From: Proteles cristata cristata
Lineage: Eukaryota; Chordata; Mammalia; Carnivora; Hyaenidae
Assembly: GCA_017311185.1 (NCBI GenBank)
Contig: JAESUZ010003181.1
Location: forward strand, 1-64,000
Reading direction: 5' to 3'
Length of the DNA stretch: 64,000 nucleotides
This document shows positions 36,747 to 49,300 of the stretch, in pieces. The notes beneath the pieces were generated by a model. It had not been told where the DNA came from. It searched no databases and saw only the letters and a program-made list of their open reading frames with translations. The position numbers and the translations under genes are program-made. Within the stretch, counting starts at the first letter, position 1. Every line of letters begins with the position of its first letter.

Positions 36747-37993
36747 AAAGGTAAAATCTGGCATGTTACTCTGTAACTGTTAATTTACATGTACTTAAGG
36801 CCTCACGGAAGAAAGTAAGCAGGAAATCTTTTTCCCTGATCAACACAAGCAATTGTTCCTTTCCTATTCATTTAAAAAAGTATTCTACACGCATTTCTAC
36901 TCTTCATATTCCAACTGAACACAGCACATTTCTCATTCCTTCAGTCAATAACGGGGTATGTCAACTGAATTGAACTGTCATCTCTTTTGGGGAGAGGTTC
37001 AAATTAGAATTTGTAAAAACTGAAGTACAAAGTGCAATACAGGCTAAATGCTTTGAGTTTCATCTGGCATAATAAGATATTAGTTGATTCATTTTTGAAA
37101 CAAAGACAAAATGTAGACAGAACAATGATAAACTTTAATCAACTTAAAGTCAGGAATATAAAGACTCTGGCTGAATTTTCCTTTAATTCCCCAATATCAT
37201 TATTATTTTCCTATTGCCTCCACTTAATTTTAATAGGCATACTATAATACACTTGTTCTGGAAAAAAAGATTTGTGATTTCAAATAAAAAATATGCATCC
37301 CAAAGTCCTTATACACCATTTAATATACCAAAATGTCAATGCCAAATTTCTGATTTTAATAAAGAAAATTCTTAACATGAAATGAACGTTGTTACATTTA
37401 CAATGCAGACTTTTACAAGATATCTGAAAATACAGTGTGGGAAAATTATTGCTTCCAATGTTGGCACCATCTATACAGGAGAGAAGTGAAACGAAAGCGA
37501 ACTGCACCGACGCTGCCACGGAACCGATCTTTGTCCCTCCTTGTGACATTCTGTAGAACTTCGCAAAGCTGTCACTTCACACTTTTCACCTTGAAAGGGA
37601 GTCTTGCCATCTGGACACTTGAATTGTATACACAGGTCCTGAGGATATCAATCAGTGTGTTCGAGCACAGGAATGTCTTAGATGTTCCACGCTGAGCAGT
37701 ACAATAAATGCTTGACAAACATTACTGTGAAGCTCTGTAGGTACGTTACGTGGCCAGATAATACAACAAAACAATTCACAATGCGAAACCGAGAGTATTT
37801 CCATTATTTAAAAAAAAATGCAAAAATACAACATCAATTCACCATTCCTGGAACTAGAAAAGAGCTATTCTTTTTAATTTACATAATCTAGGGAAGTATT
37901 TTAAATGTCAAAATATACATGCTGACGTGATTTAGCATATGAGCACCAGAAATCTGAAAAATTTACAAAAATTCTTTAAATGTATAAGGTGCA

Positions 37994-37999
37994 TTTATT
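37994..37999 (-). terminator. Candidate FAM3C polyadenylation signal
   Basis: TTTATT on the plus strand reads AATAAA on the minus strand, about 1.47 kb after the FAM3C stop. A nearer alternative is at 38914-38919. Confidence 0.4.
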
Positions 38000-38238
38000 C
38001 TTGAATTACATTCAGTTTGAGAAGAACCAATACCCCAAAGCTCATTATTATTTAAGAAAGAGCTGAACAGCTTCCAAGTTGGTTTACGGCAAATAAAAAT
38101 ACTGCCTTTAGTTTTTTTTATACATCTAAAATTTATATTCAAAATTTAAGTGTTGCCTTTTACTGTGAATAGCAGTTTGATCATTAATTTATGTTCCAGT
38201 TTACTTCATGCATAATTGTATTTAACACCCTAAAAGTA

Positions 38239-38293
38239 TGAGTATGTGTATATGTGTGTGCACATATATATGTATATATATGTGCATACATAG

Positions 38294-38337
<44 letters not shown>

Positions 38338-38347
38338 GCACACACAC
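38239..38347. repeat. TA-rich microsatellite in FAM3C 3' UTR
   Basis: TATG and TGTG units precede a clean TA run at about 38297-38335, followed by CGCACACACACC. It falls in the likely FAM3C 3' UTR and could fold into a long hairpin in RNA. Confidence 0.9.
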
Positions 38348-39465
38348 CTTGAGTCATTTAGTGAACATCTCAAGTTAACAAAATTTTATGGAGAATGGAG
38401 TATGAAGTCATCTGGGATCAAATAAAATTATTTTTCAATGGTATCACTCCACTCAGTTAATTAGGACTTTTCTAAGTCCCTATATCTTCAGACATAAATT
38501 GCTATTATGAAGTTAGATGAAGTAAATACAGAATTATATTTCTTGGCTGATCATCAAAATAATTGTGATATTAAAGCAGGCCTCTTTCCAAACTACTTGG
38601 TCAAGGCTGACAACAGTTCAATAAGGAAATCTATGCCGGCGGTACTCTCAATGACACCACCCGGCTGCCCTGTACCGCCTAGCTGCGATGGGCAAGAGAC
38701 ATGGCCAGCTTCCCCAGCTCCGTGGGGCTGTTTCCCCCAGTCTCGCTCTAAGCAGCTTCTGCGAGGTGGTTACTCACACTGCTAACACGAAGCTCAGCAA
38801 ACTACAGTCCTGGATACCATCTACATTTCCAGATGTACATTTTTACTGTATATATTAAAAAAAATTTTTTTTGCATGTGCTTTTCACATATCTGAAACAG
38901 CTTTTCATATCACTTTATTTCTAGGTTTTTTTGGGAAGAGAAAGACTAAGAAAAAAGGTAAAGCAGAGAGTCAGACTGTAAAGTAACATTACACACACAA
39001 CTAGCCAAATATCTTTTTAATTTAAAAGATACTATCATTAAAAAGCAAAATATATATAGATATGGATATGTATATAAAAGAAAACAAAGTTTCCTCCCTA
39101 AAATCCATATTGTTCTATGATAGGTTTTCACAGCAACCAGTATATATATCAATATATTTTTCACAATCGGTTCAGTTATCCACCGGGTATGCTTGTAGAA
39201 TTAAAAGATGTCATTACTGTAGCAGTCTAACCCCTGTACTATTATTATGGAAATGTGCTTAGAAATGGTGCAGTGATTTGCTCATTATGATGACTATTTA
39301 CAAAGGCATCTATTTATGTTAGCAATAAATAATCCTGATATCAAAAGAGATAATGCTCATGCACACACCTAGATGGCTGCATGCTCTTAAAGTATTTACA
39401 CATAGCTTCTCTGTCACAGCTCCGTCATTAATGGTCAAAGTGCGTCTCCTTCAACTTCCTCTGCC

Positions 39466-39555
39466 TCAGTCTTGCTTCTGGGGGATGCATCCTTCCATCT
39501 CGACCACTTCGGGCCATCCTTCGTATTTGTTTGTGTCCTTATTGTTCTTGATGTG
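39466..39555 (-). CDS. FAM3C: FAM3C terminal coding exon
   Basis: The acceptor reads TTCCAACAG|CACATC. It codes for the last 29 residues, [16 protein letters not shown] through GCIPQKQD, then TGA (plus-strand TCA at 39466-39468). It includes Cys221 by human numbering. Confidence 0.97.
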   Translation of the reverse strand, partial: HIKNNKDTNKYEGWPEVVEMEGCIPQKQD

Positions 39556-42500
39556 CTGTTGGAATACAAGCAGATGCAGGTTTAAGAAGCTGTATGAATG
39601 GCTTTACAGTAACGTGCTTTAGTGCACTCATTTCAGTGACACTCATGTCAATGACGAGTGCATGGCCAACTGCTGTGCCACACCGTCAATGAGCCACCCC
39701 TGGGGTCTGGCAGCCCTTCAAATGGCCGAAAGGACAAAACACTGCAGAAGTTTCCTAAAGGAGGGGCGCCTGGGTGGCTTAGTCGGTGGAGCGTCAACTT
39801 CGGCTCAGGTCATGATCTCGCGGTTAGTGGGTTCGAGCCCCGCATCGGGCTCTGTGCTGACTGCCAGCTCAGAGCCTGGAGCCTGTTTCAGATTCTGTGC
39901 CTCCCTCTCTATCTGACCCTCCCCTGCTCATGCTCTCTCTCTCTCAGAAATAAATAAAAAACATTACGAAAAAAATTAAAAAAAAAAAACAAACGAAAGA
40001 AGTTTTCTAAAGGATCGTCTGTTAGTCAAAAAGTGAAGTTTACATTCTTCTAAGTTCTAATGTATTTCTAAACTTAACTGATTATAGTGTCAAAAGCTCG
40101 ATTAAAATCCTTAGTAGTCGATGCTTCCTAATGGTCCTGATAAAAGCACTGACATGCCAATGCACTGTCATATAGGAAAAAATTTTCCATGTAGAGTGGG
40201 ACTATTTAAAAATTTGGATTTTAGGGGCGCCTGGGTGGCTTAGTCGGTTAAGCGCCCGACTTTCGCTTAGGTCATGATCTCGCGGTTCGTGGGTTCGAGC
40301 CCCGCATCGGGCTCTGTGCTGACTGCCAGCTCTGAGCCTGGAGACTGTTTCAGTCTGTGACTCCCTCTCTCTCTGACCCTCCCCTGCTCACGCTGTCTCT
40401 CTCTCTCTCGCTCTCACTCCTAGAAATAAATAAAACATTAAAAAAAAATTTAAAAAAAATAAATAAAAATTTGGATTTTAAAACAGTGCCATGGTTATTT
40501 CATATAATTGATTACCAAGAGCTTATGAAAAATATATGAAAATATTTAATGGCTGCTTTGTCTAAGTTTCAAATAACTGGGATAGGAATATGCATTGCAT
40601 AGTTTCACATTTATTTTTGTCCATTAATTTTGAAAATCTAAGACACTAACCTGTTCAAAGGGGCTTTTCGTCTTGATGCCTTTCCCACCACAGAAGACCC
40701 AGTTGTCTCTAAAACCAAGATTAGTAATAGATGTGCTCCCCAGTTCAGCAATGAGCCGCCGTGCCTCCTCATTGAGTCTTAAAGAGGAAGAAAAAGAATA
40801 ATACAATAAACACAGTACCCTATATTATTATATTAACATATAACATGAGATAAAATGAGAAAGCATCAGCTTAAATGAGAACATAAAAAAGAATAAAGAA
40901 TTTTTTTCAGGAGCGTCCGGGTGGCCTGATAGGTTAAGCATCCAGCTCTTGGTTTTGGTTCTGGCTCAGGTCATAATCTTACAGTTTCAGGAGTTCGAGC
41001 CCTGTGTCAGGCTCTGTGCTGGGAGCATGCATCCTGCTTACGATTCTCTCTCCCTGTCTCTCTCTGCCCCTTCCCTACTTGTGCTGTCTCTGTCTCTCTC
41101 AAATAAACTTAAAAAATTTTTCTTCAGAGAAACATTCCTACTATTTGAGTTCTTTAGTGACAAAAGACATGAAATCAAGCAATTAATTTCAAGCTTATTC
41201 TATTAAGAAATACCTTTTAGATTTTATTTTTACAATAATTCACTTTTCACCTATATCCACCAAGTAAATAAGGGATACCGCAGTTAGCACTTGCCTACCT
41301 AGGTTAATACAAGGTCTTAAGCAAGCAGTATCTTTGTAAAACTAGAAATCACTTTGAATTTCCACTAATTGCTTTGTAAATTGCATTTGAAAAGAGGCAA
41401 ATGCTGACAGAAATCTAGGTGTTTCAAATACTGTGTTTTATTTAAAAGAAAATGAACCTTGAGAATAAATATATAAACTGTGCTTCAGTAATAACTGCTG
41501 AGCGGTTACTTAATAAAAATGAATATTAACCACAGAGCAGTGAAGTACCTGCCAATGAGGAAGGCCACTGGCCAAGTTAACTGGTAGGGAAACAGCTAAC
41601 TGAAAGATGGCATTAAGAAATGTTATGTAGGTTATCATCCTATTGCTGAGTATTCTCGGTCTCCTCTGTCTCACAAAAAGGAAGAAATTCAGTAGATGTA
41701 CCCTAGCTGTAGAGCTTAAAAAAAAAAAAAAAACAATAAAGGAACAAAAGATACCTAAGGGCCACCTGTGCAGGTACTTAATAGTCCTATACGTCTCCCA
41801 AAAGATGCTACTTCTAGGTCATTTACAGAGGCCTGTTCTGCTAAAATCTGAGGCAAGGTAAGTTTTATATCTGCAAATAGCATAAGGGTCAGTGAGGAAT
41901 GTACTTATTTATCTGACAGTGTTCTCTGAAACATCTCATGCTAATATCAGTCAGCTCTCTTAGGGTACTAATGAAAGAAACACTGGGTAACAGAGTTCTC
42001 ATTTAACTAACGTGACAATGAACAAAATTTGTTAAAAAAAAACTTCATAAAACAAGAAAGAACTGCATATATATTAGACTTCCACAATTTATGAAAATCA
42101 CATCCATAGACAATGGAGCTGGGCTGTGTTTTCTTTTCATTTTTATTTTAACTCCAGTGTAGTTAACATACAGTGTTGTATTAGTCAGGTGTACAATATA
42201 GTGATTCAACGTGTCCATAAATTACCTGGTGCTCCTTCAGGACAAGTGCCCTCTTTACTCCCCATCACCTATTTCACCCATCCCCCCACCCACCTCCCCT
42301 CTGGCAACCATCAGTTTGTTCTCTATAGCTAAGAGGCTGTTTCTTGGTTTGTCTCTTTTTCCTTTGCTTGTTTCTTAAATTCTACATGAATGAAAGAGAT
42401 CATATGGTATTTGTGACTTGTTTCTCTTAGCATTATACGCTGTAGCTCCATCCATGTTGCTCCAAATGGCACGATTTTATTCTTTATGGCTGAGTAGTAT

Positions 42501-43423
42501 TCCACTGTGCATGTGTGCCTGTGCATACGCGCATATATACCACACCTTCTTTATCCATCCATCTATTGATGGACACTGGGCTGCTCCCACCTTAGTTATT
42601 GTAAATAATGCCACAATAGACATAGGGGTGCACGCATCTCTTGAATTAATGCTTTTGTATTTTGGGGGTAAATATCCAGTAGTGGAGCTGTTTTTAACTA
42701 CCGCCTGGGCACTGCTGTCTTCTTGGAGGAAGTTCAGTAGAATCACTAAGAAAATCAGCTATAGCCCAGAATATTTAAGCTTTTGGACTCAAATCTATAT
42801 AAAGTGATGCCCTTGCAACCTGGTGAAAACAAAAACAAATGAAATGCCTGTGCAAAAGAAACCCTGAAGTCTCGTTCCTCTCTGAAGATTTTGAGACCTT
42901 CAGAGAATCAGGTGTACATGCCTCCGGCTTTCTCCCCGAAGTCCGCGGCCATGGTTTCCTGTGCCCATCTTTATGTAAATTAGCCATCACTTTTCATTTG
43001 CTTGCTCGCTTACTGGGCAACCTGTGTATTACAGGGACATTCTCTGAGTGCTTGCCCGAACCCTGTTTACGTGTTTCCAAATGGTGTTAGGATGTCATGC
43101 ATCTGGAAGACTGTCAAATTCTACTCTTCAGTTTAACCAAACATTCTGTTCTCTGGCTACCTTCCCAGAACATTTTACTTGCATCACCAGCACTAGCAGG
43201 TGAGTCGTGCTGCAATAATAAGAATAAATAATATTAAAACGCAGAGAGAGTAGGCTCACAAGGCAGCCTAGTTACGACTGACCACTTATAGAGGCTTTGC
43301 AGGTTTTTTTGTGTGTTAATTTATTTTTTGGCGAGGAAGGGAGGGGGAGAGAGTGCGAGAGCGAACACACATAAATGGGGAAGGGGCAGAGAGAGGGGAG
43401 GGGGGAGAGGGGAGGGGGGGTAG

Positions 43424-43458
<35 letters not shown>

Positions 43459-46310
43459 TACAGAATCTGAAACAGGCTCCAGGCTCTGATCTGTCAGCAC
43501 AGAGCCGATATTTGAATTCACAAACTGGGAGATCATGACTTGAGCTGAGGTGGACACTTAACTGACTTGAGCCACCCAGGCGCCCCAAGGCTTTGGGATT
43601 TGATTCACGTTTATGTCTCAGAAAAATTACCAATTGGTACCTCATGGGCTTTGGGGTTGCTCCTAAATAGCTGAAGGTGAGGTTCACAAATGCCAAGGGA
43701 CTGCTTAATACGCAAAAACTGCTTGCAAAGTCGGTGGTTTCTCCGACTGCAGGCCTGGCTCCCTGGTAAAAGTATGAATAAAATCTTCCTCATGTATGAA
43801 TTTTATATCAATTAAGAAATATATTGAAGGGCAGTCATTTTTACATCTTCTGAATTTCAGAACTGGTCATTTTGATGTGCATGAATAAACTAAGCCTTCA
43901 GCCAGACATCTAGATGCAACTCGAAAATCGCTTTGACTCCCTCTGTTCATCTCTTTACTCCCTCTGCCCTGAGAACACGCTGAGGTCCTGTGCGGACGAG
44001 GGCAACAGAGCTGGCCCACGACGGCTGGCCCCGGCTGGCGGCTTGGATGCGAGGAGGGCTCCCACCATTCGCAGAACTGATCCGTATGGGTCACAGAGCC
44101 TGTACTGCACCAGCAGTGCTGTTTATGCTCAATGCCTACGTTCTGTCCGGGAGTCTGGAATTTGGGGATGTGTTAGGCAGAGGGTGTCTATGTGACCAGC
44201 AGCCAGTGAAATCCCCGGGCACTGGGTCCTTAGTAAGCTTTCCTACGAGACAGCATTTCACAGCGTGGTCACTGTTTGGTGCCGGAGGAATCAGGCCTGT
44301 CCTGTGTGGCTCCACTGGGAGCACTCTTGGAACGTGAGCCTGGTTCCCACCAGACTTTGCTCCGTGCACATTTCCCCTTTTTGCTGATTCTGCTTTGTAT
44401 CCTTTGGCTGTAACAGAGTCGTGAGGGGAGCAGGACCACATGCTGAGCCCTAAGAGTCCTAGCAAATCCTCACACCTGGGGGCGGTCTCAGGTGCCCCGC
44501 CACTTGCCCAGGGTATATCTACCATAGTTTTAGGACAAGGTAAGCTTCTCAGTAATTTCCAAAATTGCTCCACCTATGTAGGATTTGGAGGATTTCACTA
44601 TTCCTTTCCAACATCTTTTATTTAAATAAAAGAGGACTTCATGTTTCAAAAAGAAGTTTAAAATCATGCACCATAACCAATATTCTCAGCACTTGATTCA
44701 ATAAACATTAGGTACCAAAATGTCCCATTTCTTTATTTCTAAAACTTTTTTTTTTTTGAGAGAGACAGAGAGACAGAGCAGGAGCAGAGGAGAGAGAGGG
44801 AGACACAGAATCTGAAGCAGGTTCCAGGCTCTGAGCTAGCTGTCAGCACAAAGCCCGACGTGGGGCCTGAACCCACAGACTAGAAGATCATGACCTGAGC
44901 TGAAGTCAGCTGCTTAACCGACTGAGCCACCCAGGCACCCCTCCCACTTCATTAAAAGCCAGTGTAACCAATATATACATAGGATAAATTTTAAGAATAT
45001 AAGCTTTTATTCTATATAAGACCACCGTGAGTTTGTTACATATGTATTAATCTCTACTAATGGTCTTAACTAGCTGAGATGTGAAAAATTTCATGGACTA
45101 AATTATTTTGGTTAAGAATTTTCTTTAAAATGAATGAAAAATTATTCTGTGACAAACAAGAAAGCAGACGGAGACAGAGATCAATTTCTCCTAGAAGAGA
45201 TGCTACAGCTGCACAGAGGCAAGCAGAAGTTAAGTACAGGAAGTGGAGACCGCAGGGCAGGCGGCTCAGAGATCTGCCTCCATCTTCCTGGGGGAAGAGA
45301 AGCCACTGTGAGCCCCCGAGCCACACCATCCCAACAGGCTAATACTCCTTGTCTTGAAAAGCACAGAAAGCAACATGGAGAATTAATGTTCTGGGCTCAA
45401 CGCTGACTAACAGAGAAGAGCCATTTGGGAAGCAGAAATGTAGGTGTCAAGAACTTTGGAAGAAAATCACCATCCTACCTGTAAAGACTGAAGAATAAGC
45501 AACGCTATATAGGCACAGGTGACCCTGAAGCCTAGACTTTAAAGAGAGCACATTATATAAAGTTCAGATTAGAAGCTCTTATGTGAGAAAAGGACCCTTA
45601 AAAAACAAACCAAAACCCCCAACAATTTTCACTATATAATTGCTAATAATCTCAGAAAAGAGGAGGATAGGTTCTAAATTAGTGCTGCTATAGGAGTGTT
45701 CTCTGATGGGCTCAAACTCAGAAAGCATCCAAAAGTGTAGGGCAGATCATATTACTGATGGCAACACTTCGAATACTACTACCAGGAAGACGTGTAGTGA
45801 GTGCCTAGAATAAGATGAGACTCATAAAACAGTAAGAAGCCACAGAAAGAACTTTTGCTACTCAGTGCAAACAATTAAGTGACCCCCTGTTTCACAAGAA
45901 CGATATAATATCGAGATCAAAGCTTGCCTGCCCTTTCCGGGGAGGCAAATACTCTGCTCAACATAAAAAGGGAAGAGTGGTCAGGAATGTCTATATAAGT
46001 GCTTTCAAGTAAAGTGAAGCCTCCAGGCCCACACACGTCACACAGTTACATTCCGAGGAACTTCTTAATATAATCTTTAAGGCAGCATCCATTATTTTAG
46101 GAACACTATGGAAAATGAAGATGCTAGGTCATTAAAAGTTATTCCACTCTTCAAAAAAGGCGAGGGAATTTTTAGAAACAATGGTTCAAGAGAACCACTT
46201 CCAATTCTTAGCGAATTCTAGAATGGATTACAGCAAGGAGATCCTGTGAACATTAAAAAAAAGAAAAAAGAGAGAGAGAGAGAGAAGGGGGGGGAGAGAG
46301 AGAAGGGGGG

Positions 46311-46347
<37 letters not shown>

Positions 46348-49300
46348 AGGGAGATGAGGAATGACGGGGTAGTAAGGAGGTGAGAGAAATAAATTAATCA
46401 AGTTAGTGTCATCTCAGGTATTCAGCACGTAAAGAGGTTTTTGAGTGGTGGATCAGGCTACTGTAATTAGCACAGTTCATGAGTTTCAAGTGAGCATCTG
46501 AGAGTCTTAGAAAATAGCCTCTATTTTTTTTTATTTTTATTTTTATTTTTTTTTACAAATAGTTTATTGTCAAATTAGTTTCCACATAACACTCAGTGCT
46601 CAGCCTCTATGAATAAAATAATGAAGCAGCAGCTGGATGATATGCTTATTAGGGTACACTGGCAGCTGTTTAAAAATAGTTTCTGTAGTTGGTAAATAGA
46701 TGAACCCCTTGGAGGAGGCCCTTTGGAGGGGGGCACACTGCCCTTGGCAAACAGTTTTATCAATGACTTCAATTTAGACACAAGAACAACTTTGGAAAGA
46801 CTACAAAGCCTGGATCATGGAAATCTCATAGGACAAATGTTGGAATCATGACCTAATGGGCTAAAATCAGCAAAATTTAATTTAACAAGGATAACAAGGA
46901 TAAATGAAGTCCTTCACTTAGATTAAACAAAACCAAGTCCTGAATGGGGAGAAAGACCTGACTTGGCAGTGGTTTTTTTAAAAAAAAAAAAAGGTCTGAG
47001 ATCAAATGAAATGATCTGAGAATTTAACTTAACCAAAAATTCATGAGCCAAAAATGTGATGTGACCATTTAAAGAAAACTAATACAATACTAGTCGGGAT
47101 GAATATTCAAAGAAATGTAATCTCCAGAATGGTAAAAGCTAGCATCTCCCTGCACCCTGCACTGGCCAGACCACATCTGGAGCCCTGTGTTTAATCTGGG
47201 GAACTCATTTTAAGAGCGCTGATAATCAACCAGAGAGCTGATGCCCAAAAAATGCAGCCAGGAGGGTAATCCAACCCAGAAACTTAACATGATGAAAGGT
47301 GACAAGAGTCCTGTGTACAGAGCAGGAAAATGGAAAAATGAAAGAGAAATGCTAATTAGTTTCAAACATGCGAAGTATCAGATGGTTTGGGGAACATACT
47401 TATTGTTCCATTTACCCAAGCTAAGACTCCCAGGTGGGATTTAGAGGGAGACCAATCCTGAGAACATAACGTCTACTGAAGAATAGTTTTTTTGCTCTGT
47501 TTGGTTTCAGATAAAGCGATGACGAGATACCGGCCCCTTCAGAGGCGACCAGTTCAGCAGACGTATTTGTAGACAAATTCCACAGGAATGCTCCCCCTCT
47601 GCTCCCCATGGCTTGGATGCTGTGTCAAATGACTTAAGATCTCTTACTTCAGGACACCCACACTTAAACCTTTCACTTAGCCAGCAAGTTCACATGTCAT
47701 AGAGCACTGTCTCCAAAAGGAGGGCTACCATGGCAAAACTTAGCTTGCTCAGTTCTTCATTAAAGCAACAGATAACTAATTTTAGAAGGGTCAGTGTGGT
47801 GCGGGGGAAGCAGGCATCATCGGAGATCTGTACTCTCCAAAAACGCAAGTTTTCTTAAATACAGGTTTTTTTTTTCTGTTCTGTTTTTAAAATGGGCTTC
47901 CTTGGGGCGCCTGGGTGGCTTAGTTGGTTAAGCATCCGACTTTCGCTTGGGTCATCTCACGGTTCGTGGGTTCGAGCCCCGCGTCGGGCTCTGTGCTGAC
48001 TGCCAGCTCAGAGTCTGGAGCCTGTTTCAGTATGTGACTCCCTCTCTCTCTGACCCTCCCCTGCTCACGCTGTCTCTCTCTCTCCTTGAAATAAATAAAA
48101 TATTAAAAAATAAATAAATAAATAAAACGGGCTTCCTTGTTTAAAATCAAGAAATACTGGGCTGAACAAAAGTAAAGAGGTTTCCTTAGGGGCAAATGTC
48201 AGGACCTTGCATTGTAAATCCCCAAAAGAGGCAAAACGCAAGGTGCCATTCCCCAAACGTATTTGACCATTACAAGTTTAGAGCACATTCTGGGAAGCGC
48301 TGTGATGGACAGAAGTTCGCAGCACAGCCAAGGAGCTCACTGCGGACAGGAGGAAGTGGGGTCAGGCAGGAGCGCTATGGAGAACTGACACCAACTCCCA
48401 GTCCTGGAGAGGGCAGGCACATCCATTTCAAATTCTAAACTCTTCTGGTATCGGGTATAAGCAGGAAAACAGACCATTCCTTATGAAGTAAAATCCAGAA
48501 GCCTATGGAAAGAAAAGCCCTTAACACACTGGTTGAAGCACAGCTTCTATTCCCAGAGAAGACTGGTACAGCACAGCTGATGAATCATCTCCAATGTTCC
48601 ACAGATACCTGCCAAGGTGTGTGTTTATATTCTGTTACATTTAATAGAGGCAGATGGCCATTTCTAAAGACTGTCCACTTTTGTATAAAGGACACGATAC
48701 TTACAATTTATTTCACTGGTGTTTAGAAGAAGGAAATATTCAAAATACAAATTCATGTGCCCAAACTGAAAATGCAGACAACTGAATTCATTTAAATATA
48801 CAGAAGTTGAATCCCATATTGGCTAAGTGTAAAGGCATCACAACTTTTTTTTTTTAATTTGTTTCTGAGAGAGCACACATGGGCAGGGGAGGGCCAGAGA
48901 GAGAAAGGGTGACAGAGGATCTGAAGCCAGATGTCAGGCTCAAACTCACGAGGCATGAGATCATGACCTGAGCTGAAGTCAGACCACTTAACTGACTGAA
49001 TCATCCAGGTGCTCCAAGACATCAAAATTTAGATTTCTACTTTTCCTTTACAGGCTGAATGTCTTCTGAGTCTGCTTTTGGTATATATGATGGGCCCCAA
49101 TAAATAGCAGTTAAAGAAGAAACATCATCCTGTCTTAGTTCTTAGGTATCACCACAATTTATTAGAAGCAGGGAAACAGGTCTGAAGTAGCCGGGTATAA
49201 TTATGAAATAGCATGATGAAAAAGAGAGGTCATGTGTATCTATTCAGGAAAGCAAGGTTTTTAAAATGTTTAAAACCTTAAATTATACAAATTAAATAAT

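Larger units (their letters stand above)
34365..37980. other. Intergenic between WNT16 and FAM3C, no gene seen
   Basis: Contains three SINEs (listed separately) and a MIR-like piece at about 35315-35430 (TGTACCAGGCACCGGGGCAG). Overlapping open frames at 34389-34762 have no recognised domain. The right end, from about 37 kb, may include more of the FAM3C 3' UTR if a distal polyadenylation site is used. Confidence 0.45.
37985..39465 (-). other. FAM3C 3' UTR (likely extent)
   Basis: This follows the FAM3C stop codon on the minus strand. It is AT-rich, free of SINEs and carries a TA-rich microsatellite at 38239-38347. The length of about 1.5 kb would fit the human transcript as I remember it. 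The distal end is inferred only from an AATAAA at 37994-37999. Confidence 0.5.

Noticed and set aside
42329..42526. Minus-strand frame with [17 protein letters not shown] and MELQ
   Set aside because: It is the C-terminal scrap of L1 ORF2, not a host gene. Listed under the L1 fragment.
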